Positions 1-57,067 of a stretch of 64,000 nucleotides of DNA are shown one piece after another. Under the pieces are notes generated by a model. It saw only the letters and a program-made list of their open reading frames with translations, did no database searches and was not told the DNA's origin. The DNA lies in assembly GCA_039621445.1 (NCBI GenBank), contig CP154955.1, positions 17,836,691 through 17,900,690 of the forward strand. The letters run 5' to 3'. Position 1 is the stretch's first letter; each line of letters opens with the position of its first letter. The position numbers were made by a program, and so were the translations under genes. Origin of the DNA: Euglena gracilis (Eukaryota; Euglenida; Euglenophyceae; Euglenales).

Positions 1-263
1 CCCCCATGGTCAATAATTCAAAAATTTCTGCCCGGGATGAAAATGTTTCCCCAGACCAAAGTTTTGATGGTCACACCCTACTGAGATTCAGCCACTGGTG
101 GCCCCAATTAATAAAAATGAAAGTTCCAGGGACCCCTGCCTGAAAATAACCCCCTACAGGGGTATGCGTATGTTCACCAATTGCAGGGGGGAACAAATGC
201 CGCCCCCAGGTGGCCCCTGTTTTTGCATGATTTGCTCAGGCAAATATTGAAGGGGAAACAAAT
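1..263 (+). pseudogene. 3' fragment of DIRS RT/RNase H ORF (outer element)
   Basis: Plus frame 1 reads WSIIQKFLPGMKMFPQTKVL and then MVTPY before a stop. This parallels the inner element's PWSIIPQWVQRL and IVPHWASTSWW segment, the conserved region after RNase H in DIRS polyproteins. After frame changes the match continues to a segment ending SGKY, as in the inner copy. Stops and frame changes show decay. The inner element begins immediately afterwards at about 264. Confidence 0.7.
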
Positions 264-427
264 TCTCGGACTCCCACGACACCGGAAGGGGGAGGAAGGG
301 ACCAGGAGGGCGGAGCACAAGAAGATGGTGAGGTCCTGCTTTCCTTGCCGGCTGTTCTGTTCTGGTGTTTTTGTGCATGCGCGGGGGGTCCTTCTTACTG
401 CGCCTTTGTTGCCGGAGTTGGCGATGA
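264..427 (+). repeat. Left inverted terminal repeat of inner DIRS element
   Basis: Positions 323-427 are an inverted copy of 4697-4803, sharing for example GGTGAGGTCCTGCTTTCC followed by a GCCGGCTGTTCTGTTCTGG stretch. The outer part, 264-330, has no partner at the right end but is matched in inverted form by 571-637. This is the DIRS arrangement, in which each non-identical outer end is mirrored in the internal complementary region. Confidence 0.85.
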
Positions 428-1621
428 TGAGGCCTCCTCCGACACCTTGGCGAGGCTGAACCGTCGTGGCCCCGCCTCCCCCCTCCTCTCCCATGGTTGC
501 TTGGTCGGGGGTCCCCTTTCTGGTTGGGATGTTTTTCTTTTTCTGCTGATTTTTTGGGTGGGGGGGTTGGGCTCACCATCTTCTTGTGCTTCGCCCTCCT
601 GGTCCCTTCCTCCCCCTTCCTGTGTCGTGGGAGTCCGAGACCATTCGGGCTCCGCACTGCGAGATGGTGAGGTACTGTGCACCCCCCTTTGGGCCATAAT
701 TTTTTGAATTTTTGTTACGACCCCGAGTCGCAAATAATGAGCTTGGAAGGCCCCAAAATTTTTCCACTGACCAAATTGCTGGACTTTTTCCACTTGCAAA
801 CCAGCGTTTTTCCACCATAAAACCCCAGCCCCTCTGGTGCTGTGGGGTTTCCAGTGGGTGGTGTCCACCCCCCCCTCTTGCAGAATTTCTTTGGTCAGGG
901 AATTCACTCTTTCTGATGTCAAAGGTCGTTTACCACCCAAGACCACAACAAATTATTTTTGTGCCCAACCATGCGGGCTGTCCTTTCCACATATGCTTGC
1001 AATAAATGCCAGGGGCTTATGAGGGGTGTGTGTGGCAAATTCAAAACTTCCTCCCATCTTGGGAATTGCCACCCTTTCCTTTGCAATAAAATGAAAATTT
1101 TTTCTCCCACGAAACTGATTTTTCGCTGTGTCCTGGCTAGATCAACCCCCCTGTGGAGGGCCAAAAGCCTCCAACAGATGATGAGTCTGTTTCTGAGCTC
1201 TTTCACAGATAGCTCTGAGAGAGGTGTTGGATTTCCCATGATGTTTTCTAGGAAATCAGTGGGGTCCCAAAAGTGGGCATACTTGCAGACATTGGAATTC
1301 CATTTCCTTTTCAATGGTGCCAGAAGAGGGGAAAACCTCAATGACCCAAACCCTGGGAGTAATAAGGCTGCTGCATATGCATTTCTTGCAGTATTGATGC
1401 TATGAACAGCAAGATCAAGGATGGCTTCAGCCATCCTGTGGACTGTGCAGTCCTGCAGGGGCACCCCTTTGTGCAACAACTGGCCCACCAATGTCCTGAA
1501 GGCTGAGTCATATATTTTGACCTTTCCCAGATTTTTTATGTAAGTGTCGATACTGGACATCGAAACTTCCTGAGATTGTAATATTTGCCTGACACAATCA
1601 AGCAGGCCAAATTCCACCTTG
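395..1621 (-). pseudogene. DIRS tyrosine recombinase (inner element), frameshifted
   Basis: The N-terminal and core part lies in one minus frame (about 1621-919). It includes ARNAYAAALLLPGFGSLR and a segment with LALHRGVDLAR, where the first catalytic Arg of tyrosine recombinases is expected. The C-terminal part is in another frame (946-395) and carries the HxxR motif as HSTR, the Trp/His position as FGQW and a tyrosine in AHYLR, a plausible nucleophile. The two frames meet near 930-946, where the second frame has an upstream stop, so an indel has split the gene. The boundary with the RT ORF coincides with a ten-base G run near 1621-1630. After the catalytic Tyr the frame runs into low-complexity sequence that overlaps the complementary region. 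Confidence 0.8.
571..673 (+). repeat. Internal complementary region of inner DIRS element
   Basis: Positions 571-637 are the reverse complement of the outer left end (about 265-332). Positions 640-673 match the reverse complement of the outer right end (4793-4827). The two halves are fused as in a circle junction, as described for DIRS-1, where this region templates joining of the ends. This feature allows both element boundaries to be read from sequence. Confidence 0.85.
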
Positions 1622-3659
1622 GGGGGGGGGCATCTCCTCCCCCCAGCAGTTGGTGAACAGACCCCATTGGAGGGGGTACCAGCAAAACCTTGCTGCCTGG
1701 CTGCCTGATTGACATTAATTGGCGCCACCATGATGTCGAAGCCCAGTGGGGTACAATCAACAGACAAATCAGGTCTGGGTTTAGCATTAATCTCTGAACC
1801 CACTGGGGGATGATGCTCCAGGGAGTGTTGGCATAAACTTGGAGGAGACCCCTCAAATCTGCCTTCAGAGCATCCACCAACAAAGCCCCTTGGTGGGGGT
1901 ATCGACAAATGAACTTGGGGAATTTTTTGTTGCTGGGTGTGCAAAACATGTCCACCTCTGGGGTGATGTTGTTTTTGAAAAATTTCAGAATCTGGTGAAA
2001 AATGTTTATGTTCAGGGTATAATCCCCTGGATCTTTTTGCTCCCTGGTCAGGGAGTCTGCCAATTGCTCCTGGGTGGGAACCCAAACCACCTGCAAATTG
2101 ATTTGCTTTTCTTGGCAATGGTATAGAAGGGGTTTTAGGATGGAATTTAGGTATGGCTTTTTGCCTCCCCATTTTGTTAAATAACTTATTGCCACCTGGC
2201 TGTCCACATGAAGAACAATGGTTTGTTTTGGTTTTGCCAAGGCCTTTACAGTTTCCACTGCAGACATCAATTCTTTTTGATTGATGTGAAGGACATGCAG
2301 GTCTCTCCAGAAATCTTGGACCTTTTGACCAGAGTTTTTGTCCAGCCCCCCCCACTGCCAGGTGCTGCTGTCTGAGAACAGTTCCTGAGAGGCCTGGGAT
2401 TGAAAAGCTCTGCCCACACCTGGCTGCAAAAACGCTTTTAACTCCACAATTTGATCCTTGACCCCCTGGGGAATGGTTAGGGTGTGGTCCCAACCCCACT
2501 TTGTGTGCAAATCCACCATTTTGCAAAGTTGATCTGTCATAATTCTGAGAAATGGCATTGAGACTAAATAGCTTCTGACTTGCCCCACAATAGAACTGAG
2601 TTTTCTGCAGCTCATTTTTTGTGCTGTGAGCACTTTGCCTAGCTCCTTCCTTAAGGATTTTAATTTTTCCTGTGGAATTTCCAGCTGGCCTTTTTTCAAA
2701 TTGACCCACTGGCCCAAATGCTTTATCTCCTGTGTGGGTTCCAGACAGGATTTGGGGAGGTTTAATCTGAAACCTGCCAGTAAAAGGTCCTGTTTTAGTT
2801 CTGCCAAATGCTGGGCTGCTGTCTTTTTGCTGGGGGCTAACAGCAAAATGTCGTCTAGGTAGATGAAAATTACCTTGCCTTCGTTCCTCCATTTTCTTTC
2901 CCAGACTCTCATGAGAGTCATAAATTTTTGTGGCAGGCTGCTGATGCCAAAACATGCAGCTTGAAACTGCCAGGTTTCTCCCCCCACCTGCATGCAACCA
3001 TACTTTTCTCAGCTGCTGGACAGCTGTAGATGGAAATAAGCATCTTTCAGGTCGATTTTTCCACAAAACCAACCTTTTCTTAAATATGGGAAGATGTTTC
3101 CCATGTGCTCCAGTCTGAACTTCTGGGGGGTGAAGTGGAGATTTAACTGTCAACAATCTGAAATCAGTCTCTCTTCTGTCTTTTCCCCTTCTTTTTTGGA
3201 AATGATGAAGTAAGGGACAAAATGTTTTGCCTCCTCTGGGGGAATTTGCCTGGTTGCCCCTGCACATTCGTATTCTCTCAGAATCTTCTGGGCAGTTATT
3301 ACTTCTTGGTGGGTTTTGAAGGGAACTTTTTTGGACATTTGAGGAGGGAGGGGAAGATCTGCCATAACCCCTCCCCTTATCAGGTTTAATACCTCTCTGC
3401 TGGCTCCTGCCTTGACCCAATGGGGCATGCTGGCCTGCAGGGCCTTGTAAGGGGGCACCCCTGGGTGTAATGTGTCCGGGGATTCCACAGGCCCCATCAC
3501 TGGGGTCCTTCCCCTTGGCTGCCCCATCACTGGGGTCACATCTGGCTGCCCCGTCACTGGGGCTGTAGCTGGCCCTGCCATAGGGCTTCCCAAAGACAGG
3601 CTTTCCCCCTGTTTTGGAATGATGGGGGAAGGTCTGTGTCTGTGGTGGGGGGGGTACAT
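1536..3659 (-). pseudogene. DIRS reverse transcriptase / RNase H ORF with two in-frame TGA codons
   Basis: One minus frame runs from about 3659 to 1536 and is broken only by TGA at 3150-3152 and 3009-3011. RT motifs appear in order: VPYFIISKKEG, then motif A (DLKDAYFH, between the two stops), then FGISSLPQKF and the catalytic YLDD near 2852-2863. RNase H follows with FSDSS, an ELMSA segment, HVDSQVAISYL and ADSLTR. The usual DIRS C-terminal extension (EVDMFCTPSNKKFP, then PWSIIPQW) comes next. Both TGA codons could come from CGA by C-to-T change. The N-terminal part contains short PVxGQP-like repeats. Confidence 0.85.
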
Positions 3660-3829
3660 ATAGTGCTGGGCTGATTATCTTCTGGGGGGGGCCTGCTTGA
3701 GCCAGTCTTGGGCCTCCCCCCCAAGGGCTGATGTGTGGATGGTCTTGATGGTTTTGGCCACCATTTGCCTTCAGGGCCATTTGGCTTCCAGTGGCACTCA
3801 GGCCTGCTTGGCCTCCATTGGCCTTTTCT

Positions 3830-4567
3830 TCAGGACTTTCCCCTCTCTGTCCTTCTGGATTCCTCAGAAAGGCCACCATGGCTTGTTTTTGGCAGTGGCT
3901 TGCTGCTCCTGGGGGGTTTGTTTTTGAAATTACTGGGGGGAAAGTTGGACGTACCTTTCCCCAATGGGATCTTTCCAGGCTGGGGTACTGGCTGCCATAG
4001 CCTTGCCCTTGGGCCCACTGCCCTCTTGAATGATGGCTGCCATAGCCTTGATTCTGGACCCCAGGTCCTTCTGAATGATGGCTGCCATAGCCATGATGAC
4101 TTGACTCCTTTGGATATCTGATATTTGTTGAAAGGCTGCCATAGCCCTTGTTTTGTCCCCTGAAAGGGGGGGGACACAGAAAAAGGGGGGGAGTCTGTTG
4201 GACCTGTGATGGTATTCCCCTTCTGTCTTCTTGTCTTCCTGACCACAGTTGTCCAGGGTCCATGGTCGTCGTTGAACGTTTGGATTCGAACTTTTTCTGG
4301 GAGATTGGAAAGAGGGAGGGTTGCGACGGCCACGGACTGGTGTTCTGCTGCTGCTCCGTCATCGTCTCCAGCGCCTGCGGCTCCTCTCCTCTTCTCCATC
4401 TCAGATTCTTTCCTTGAAATTCCTTGCACTGGCGCAAGTTCCATGTTGGTTGGTCTGGCGCCTGCTGGGATTCGATTTTTTCCAGCTTCTGCAGCCTTCG
4501 CCGGGGTTCTTTCTTGCTTCGCTGGGCCGCTGGACACCAGGTCTGTTGCATCTTTCATGGAAGTCAA
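3830..4567 (-). pseudogene. Gag-like ORF of inner DIRS element
   Basis: A 245-codon minus ORF lies just inside the right terminal repeat and upstream of the RT ORF, the usual position of a DIRS ORF1. It is rich in Lys, Arg, Ser, Pro and Gln and contains four LWQP repeats from a tandem DNA repeat at about 3960-4150. No zinc knuckle or other conserved domain is visible, so the assignment rests on position and composition. A long overlapping frame (4551-919) is open across the same region but encodes recognisable protein only at its recombinase end. Confidence 0.45.
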
Positions 4568-4696
4568 AATTTTCTTCCTCCGCTTCTCTATATGTTCTGA
4601 ATTGCTCTTCCTCCGCTGTATTGCTTGGTCGATGTGGTGAACGTTGTTGAACTCGTTGAGTTGAAAATCTTTCTCCTTGAGGTCGAAGGGCAGAAT

Positions 4697-4827
4697 TAAG
4701 AATCAGCCAACTCCGGCAACAAAAAGCAGTAAGAAGCACCCCCCGCGCACGCACAAAAACACCAGAACAGAACAGCCGGCAAGGAAAGCAGGACCTCACC
4801 ATCTCGCAGTGCGGAGCCCGAATGGTC
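4697..4827 (-). repeat. Right inverted terminal repeat of inner DIRS element
   Basis: Inverted partner of 323-427. The outermost 25-30 bases (to GCGGAGCCCGAATGGTC) are not in the left repeat but recur in inverted form at 640-673. The sequence just outside (AGGTTAAAACC) belongs to the outer element. Confidence 0.8.
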
Positions 4828-5300
4828 AGGTTAAAACCACGGGCGATTTCCTGGGGAAAAACCCCTGTCTAACACCTTATCAGCGTGCTTTTGCACTTCT
4901 GTGGGCAATTTTGCTACAAATGGGGGTGCCCCCCCTGAAGCCACCGCAGACCAAGTGACGGACGCTTTAACAAAATTATTCCAATTTTCCAAGACCCAAG
5001 CCCGTAATACATACGGTGCTATGCATTTGATTCCTGGGTTTGGTGGGCTAAGATTACACACCTTGCTGACCCCTTACAAGAGGCTTTGGAGCCAAAATCT
5101 GGAGAAGTATGGGGCACTTTGGAATCACCTCCAAATCCACCTGGGGCTGGCCAAGGCCCAAATACCCACTGATATTTTTAAATTGCGTACAAAGCTGATT
5201 TTTTGCTCTCGAATTCTCTGTTTATACGGGTCCTCAGACTTGGCAAAGACCAAACGAGCCGCCAGTTTGTTCGGTAGGTCACCCGACGCAAAAATTAACC
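4828..5300 (+). pseudogene. Tyrosine recombinase fragment of outer DIRS element
   Basis: The plus frame reads ARNTYGAMHLIPGFGGLR, then LLTPYKRLW and SSDLAKTKR. This is clearly homologous to the inner recombinase (ARNAYAAALLLPGFGSLR, LLAPLKRKW, GVDLARTQRK) but much diverged. Only the region up to the first catalytic Arg neighbourhood remains; the HxxR and Tyr parts are missing, and the complementary region follows directly. A truncated relic. Confidence 0.75.
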
Positions 5301-5337
5301 GTAAATTTCAGTGCAAAATCAGGCCTCAAAAGGGCAA

Positions 5338-5448
5338 AGTGCGGAGCCCGAGGTGTGTCGTACTCCCTCGAGGAAAACGACCATGGCGGAAGGGACCCCG
5401 AGGGCGAATCACAAAGACCTTGTGAGCCCGACCCCCCACCCGCAAAAG
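5338..5448 (+). repeat. Internal complementary region of outer DIRS relic
   Basis: GTGCGGAGCCCGAG and GGCGAATCACAAAGACCTTG correspond, with divergence, to the inner element's complementary region read on the other strand (660-571). The second half recurs in inverted form at 5873-5901, inside the relic's terminal repeat. Confidence 0.65.
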
Positions 5449-5520
5449 ACAGATTGTCCTCAAAAGCCCTCGGTCAGCAGAGGAATGGGGGTCGGGGGCA
5501 GAGGGGTGGGGACCCCAAGA

Positions 5521-5622
5521 AGAAGAAAAAAAAAAAACAAAAAAAAAAAAAAAAAAAAAAAAAAAAACAAGGGGGGGGGGGAGTGGGGGGGGCGGGGGGG
5601 GGGGTGGGGGGGGGTGGGGGGT

Positions 5623-5671
<49 letters not shown>

Positions 5672-5689
5672 GGGGGGGGGGGGGGTGGT

Positions 5690-5729
<40 letters not shown>

Positions 5730-5759
5730 TTTTTTTTTTTTTGTATTTTTTTTTTTTTT
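5521..5759 (+). repeat. Consecutive A, G and T homopolymer blocks
   Basis: About 50 bases of nearly pure A are followed by about 155 bases of nearly pure G and then about 30 bases of nearly pure T. The block lies between the complementary region and the terminal repeat of the outer DIRS relic. A G tract this long is unusual, and its length could be inexact in the assembly. Confidence 0.9.
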
Positions 5760-5798
5760 CTATCGGAGAAAACATCATCAGCCATCTCCGGCGAGGCG

Positions 5799-5905
5799 GA
5801 CCTAAGCGGGGCCTCCTAACCCAGCGCGCCAAAAAAACAATCCGAGCAACACCGCCGGCGAGCAAGGCATGGCCTCACAAGGTCTTTGTGCTTCGCCCTC
5901 GTACG
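5799..5905 (+). repeat. Terminal repeat of outer DIRS relic
   Basis: A GCCGGCGAGCAAGGCATGG stretch followed by CCTCACAAGGTCTTTGTGC parallels the inner element's ends (GCCGGCAAGGAAAGCAGG, CTCACCATCTTCTTGTGC). Positions 5873-5901 are inverted to 5400-5426. The right boundary is inferred to lie near 5905. Confidence 0.6.
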
Positions 5906-6361
5906 ACATTCCCCTTTGCCTGTTGTCTTGCTTCGCTTGGAAACTGCATTTCGATTGGTCAGACCCCCCCGGTAGTGTCCCCTGCGCTTTGTGTTTTGTG
6001 TTCCCAAAAACTTGGGAGGTATGCATGCTGGCGTTGGGGGGAGCAAAACAGAGCTGTATTCCATTTTCGAAAAAAATTTTGTACTTTACAACTGTGGTCG
6101 AAACAACCTAATGTTCAAAAACCTCCAGAACAGCAAGCGGGTCCGTGGAAAACGGGGCAACGGCGCGGTCAGAGACAATGCGAATTGAACAGCAGCAACA
6201 TGCACTTGTGTGGGCGGGAAAAGGGATAGATTGGCAGCACTGGGGAGGGGAATGTCTTGCGTTGCCCAGGGTTTCCAGCCATGCGCCAGGGCTCCTTAAT
6301 GAGATTGAATCCTGTGAATTCAAAATATAATCCTTCCTTCGAAACACGACGCCCCCTACGA

Positions 6362-6460
6362 ATAACACGAGGGCATTCGGGTTGAACTGGGCGGAGGTGT
6401 CCGAAGCCATATTCAACCCCACATTGCACAACGACATTTTCAAATTATTGTTGTTTTGGT
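6362..6460 (+). repeat. Dispersed repeat T, copy 1
   Basis: GGGCATTCGGGTTGAACTGG, then TGTCCGAAGCCATAT and ATTTTCAAATTATTG, matches 8467-8560 in the same orientation with scattered differences. Confidence 0.75.
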
Positions 6461-8220
6461 GCCAATGAAAATGTGCCTCCCCATATTCCACTCCCCCCAG
6501 CGTGGATCACGTCGTTCCACACTGCCCACTGCAAGGTGAGCAAGTGGCTGCAGCAGGGTTTGTCCAAAGCCAGGGGGGAGTGAGCGTTCAAAGCTACCCC
6601 TGGTCTCCTTCATTGGCACCTGGGCTGATTTTGGGGCTGGGGCCTTTGGCCCATCCATGCTGGGTCCCGGCAATCCCTGACACAAACGCACTTTTCTTGA
6701 ATAGCCTGTTGGAGCTTGTGAGCTGAAAAATCCAGCGCAAAGAAATTTCCAAAGCAGATAATTCCGACAGGTGCTCTGAGGCGTGTGCAAGGTGTGAGGC
6801 GCCCACCGCAGTGGAAAGATCTGAAAAGGGGACACGGTGCCCAGAGGAGATTGGCAGGCAGGAGGTCCCTGGCTCATTTGTGGGCGGCATTTTGAATCCC
6901 CCCGGGAAACAAACAAAACCACAACATATTGCATTCAGCTTAGTGATCGGAGCCGTTCTCAACCATTTTTCTCACATTTTCTCTTTCTCACAGCATCATT
7001 TCAGAGGAAGCCCCGAGCAGGGGGGGGGGGGGCTGAATGATGTGGGGGTGGGGAGAACCTGCTGGCTGGGAAAAATCAACGTGAGCGCATTGCCGGATTT
7101 CCTTGGCTCTTTCATAAAACTTATAATAAAAAATTACGGGAAAATATATAATGTAATGTATATTATGCACACACACGCGCGCGCACATATTATTATTATA
7201 TACCATGTGTAATATACAAGTAATTAGAAATACAATGTACTTGGTTCAAAATATTGTAAAAATTGTTATTCAACCGCTTCTTAACACTTCTTTTTGCCAT
7301 GTTTCGAGCACCCCACGGTTTTGCTCGACAACGATCAAGAAACTGAACAAATCCAGGCTAGTTTGCCCCGAATGCCCAGTTGCCAACGCTGCATTTTCTG
7401 TCATTTCCGGGCTTTTGGACCATTCTCCAGCCATTTTTGGTCATTTTGGGCGGATGCTTCACGGAAGAGGGTGTGGGAAACTGACGCCATCATGCCGGTT
7501 GGCCGGCCCCGCTCTCTGGCCGGGCCCCCTCTGGTTCGAGGCACCCCGACACGGGACCTCTGCCATTTGGTAAACTGTGCACCACGAGGACTGCAGCGTC
7601 GAGGGCAGGCAGAAGGGGTTGGGGGTTCGGGGGGGGGGGAGAGGGGGCGGAGCGGGTTAGGTATGGTGGGGGGCAGCGATGGGGGCCGTGGGCTCTCCCT
7701 CTCCCCATATCAGCCGGGCTGGGCCGGAAAACCATTTTCTGTTGTGTATTTTTATGGGATTTCTCGAATTTTTGAAAAAACTTCTGGAGCTTGATTTGGT
7801 GACGTGCCGCTGATTCTTCTGTTCAAATATTTTTGCAAAATCGTCAGTGGACCCCCAAAATAAAGTGAACCCCCCCCCACGTGAAATGTCTCGTTCGGGA
7901 CACGGCAGAACTCTTTTCGGTGACCAGTGGGGCCGCGCGATCGGCAGTGCTTTTCGGACCACACAAACGGTCTTGAGTCGGTGATGGAGTTTCCAGGGCC
8001 TCACCCGAAATAACACGGGCAACGGCAGCACGGGCGGGAAGTGGCGGATAGCGGATATCGGATAGCGGTGCCGTGGGTCAGGTGACCTCCGATGCGTTGG
8101 CTGGTGAGAAGGAGAGCGGGTCGCATTGGCATCCGGGTGTGGGACGGAAGCACGCCACCGCTGACGCCCCCCCCCCCCCAGCCCCCCCAGCAACCACCCC
8201 AACCGTTCGCATCGCACTGC

Positions 8221-8466
8221 CTGCAAGCAGGGGGGGGGAAATGCAACTTGGCCCTTCAAATTATGCAAGTCAAAAAATGCAAAAAAAATGCAAAAAAATG
8301 CAAAAAAATGCAAAAAATGCAAACATATGGCAACCAACTACAAAAAACTTTTCCAGGGCAAAATATTTTATGCAAAAAAAATGCAAAAAAATGCAAAAAA
8401 AAATGCAAATTTTGGGAAAACCTGATTATGCAAAAAAAATTGCATCCCCCCCCCCCTGCTGCAAGG
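8221..8466. repeat. Inverted-repeat element with (ATGCAAAAA)n core
   Basis: The ends are inverted: CTGCAAGCAGGGGGGGGGAA with ATGCAA on the left, TTGCATCCCCCCCCCCCTGC with TGCAAG on the right. The interior is largely an imperfect tandem array of ATGCAAAAA-type units. The T repeat copy 2 begins immediately at the right end. Confidence 0.65.
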
Positions 8467-8560
8467 GCATTCAGGTTGAACTGGGCTGAAATGTCCGAAG
8501 CCATATCCGACCATATTGTAGAATACCATTTTCAAATTATTGGTCCCTTCGTCCGGACAC
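8467..8560 (+). repeat. Dispersed repeat T, copy 2
   Basis: Direct copy of 6362-6460, starting GGGCATTCAGGTTGAACTGG and ending in the shared ATTTTCAAATTATTG block. Confidence 0.75.
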
Positions 8561-9055
8561 CAATCCACCCCTATCCTGATGCCAGGTGCAGAACAGTATC
8601 TGGGTCCCAACCTGAATTCCTGCATCGACACCGTCGTCCAGAGCGTCTCTCAACGGGGCGGACTAGTGGCTGGAAAAATCTGGGCTGACTGGAAGAAGGC
8701 TGCTGGAACTGGCCAGCCTGTCCCGAACCGGGGTCGAATCGGGTTCCAAAAAACTTGCAAAAACACCCCAAAATCAGTAAATTATGCAACCCATTTTTTG
8801 ACCAATATTTCAGCTGGGCAAACGGTTTTCGGCCCCATTTCGGCCCATTTTTGGGCTATCTTTGCACCTCAGAAGGTAAAAATCCTTCACAATCCAAAAA
8901 TCGCCAGGGGCGTCAGGGCTTGAAAAAGGCTCCTGGTCGGCTCCCCCCCCCCCCAGGGAATGGGGTCCCCCAGGCAGCCAGGGAGAGCACAGGGCCAATC
9001 GCTTCTCCAGTGCGGTTCAATTATTGGAGATCCCCGTCCACACCATTGCTTACTA

Positions 9056-9515
9056 CTACTGGGGGGGGAAATATGCAACAAAGCCCCTCAAAATAAGCAA
9101 TGCAAAGAAATGCAAACAAAATGGAAAAAATGCAACAAAAGTACAAGGGTTGCACACGTTCCCACCGGAGAGGACTTGGAAAATTGTCACCTGCTCAAAA
9201 AATGCAACACCAAAGGAAGATGTGGGTGCAAACAGCAAAATCGTAAAGTGTTTCATTGCATCCACTTGTGTTTCATTGTGCAACTACTGCTAATATGAAT
9301 TAGGTCCAAAAAACATGCAAATTGTACGACTTCCAGTTGTCTGGTGGTGGAACAATTTGCCTGTTTTGCCTGTTCAAATGCCGGAAAAAAATTCGGAAAG
9401 CAAAATACTCAAACAACTGCAAAAACTGCGACATTTAGAATTTTCATTATACAAAGAATATTTCATTATGCAAAAATGCAAATTTTGCAACTTGCATACT
9501 TTCCCCCTGTTACCG
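9056..9515. repeat. Dispersed element R, copy 1 (tgcaa-rich, inverted ends)
   Basis: The left end GGGGGGGGAAATATGCAAC is roughly inverted to the right end TTGCATACTTTCCCCC. The interior shares about 250 bp with 24960-25230, including GAGGACTTGGAA, ACTTCCAGTTGTCTGGTGG and AACAATTTGCCTGTTTTGCC. Confidence 0.65.
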
Positions 9516-9945
9516 GGGGGGGGGAGAGGGTCAATTTTCACTTTCAAAAAACCAGTCAGTCACTTTTTGAAAACCAATCGCCCACTTCCTACCCTCCCTC
9601 CTGGAGGGTCGGTCACTTTCGGGCCAAAAAAGCTCAAAACTAATGGATCTTGACCAAAACCCTGTCAAAAAATTTCCGGCACCTTTGGCGCCGGGTGGCC
9701 ACTTTCAGCCATCCTCGGCTCCCCGGGGGGGGGGGTCCGGAGACGAAAACCAGTCAGTCACCCACCGGCGGTGGGGGGGGGGTCGGACACGCCTTAAGCA
9801 ACGGCATGTCCCCCCGCCTCTTTCCCAGTCTGGGGCCAGTCAGTCTAGGCCAGTCCGGTCCTCAAATGGTGCTGGGAGGGGGGGGTTCCCTACCCCCCAC
9901 ACGTCCCCCACCCACAAAACAGGCGGGGCGTCGGTGGCATGGCCG

Positions 9946-57045
<47,100 letters not shown>

Positions 57046-57067
57046 CTGAGGTATGGATGGCACAGGG

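Larger units (their letters stand above)
264..4827 (-). mobile_element. Inner DIRS-like tyrosine-recombinase retrotransposon, degenerate but complete in outline
   Basis: The element reads right to left. A terminal repeat at the right end is followed by a Gln/Ser/Pro-rich gag-like ORF, an RT/RNase H ORF, a tyrosine recombinase, an internal complementary region and an inverted terminal repeat at the left end. DIRS elements move through a circular intermediate inserted by the recombinase rather than by a DDE integrase, and make no target duplication; none is seen here. The ends were placed by the internal complementary region: its two halves match the outermost left and right sequences and meet at TCCGAGA/GACCATT. 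Two in-frame TGA codons and two frame changes make this copy non-autonomous. Confidence 0.85.
1..5905 (+). mobile_element. Outer DIRS-like retroelement relic, 5' part outside window, split by a second element
   Basis: Two plus-strand pieces, 1-263 and 4828-5905, read as one DIRS-type element interrupted by another. The first piece encodes the C-terminal end of the RT/RNase H polyprotein (PPWSII, then LMVTPY). The second begins in the equivalent of the tyrosine recombinase N-terminus, at nearly the codon spacing seen in the inner copy, so the interruption lost little sequence and left no obvious target duplication. It continues through an internal complementary region (5338-5448), a homopolymer block and a terminal repeat ending near 5905. 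Several stop codons mark it as dead. The 5' end lies outside the window. Confidence 0.75.
5906..9945. other. Region between the DIRS pair and the 3' end of the GAF-PDE gene; no gene recognised
   Basis: I found no ORF with a recognisable domain here. The region holds two copies of a ~95-bp dispersed repeat, two tgcaaaa-rich inverted-repeat elements, an AT-rich stretch near 7130-7270, several C- and G-runs, and G-run-rich sequence at 9515-9900 just downstream of the GAF-PDE stop codon. No clear polyadenylation signal was identified. Confidence 0.6.

Noticed and set aside
919-4551. One 1,210-residue open frame on the minus strand
   Set aside because: Only its last ~230 residues (tyrosine recombinase) are recognisable. 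The remainder is a shadow of the gag-like and RT frames, kept open by composition.
5326-5865. Poly-Pro and poly-Gly ORFs
   Set aside because: Arise from the G homopolymer block.
7294-7794. 166-residue plus-strand ORF downstream of the GAF-PDE gene
   Set aside because: No recognisable motif; its second half is Gly-rich translation of G-runs.
8270-8440. CRISPR-like array of short repeats
   Set aside because: Units are contiguous low-complexity ATGCAAAAA copies without distinct spacers, in an evidently eukaryotic context.
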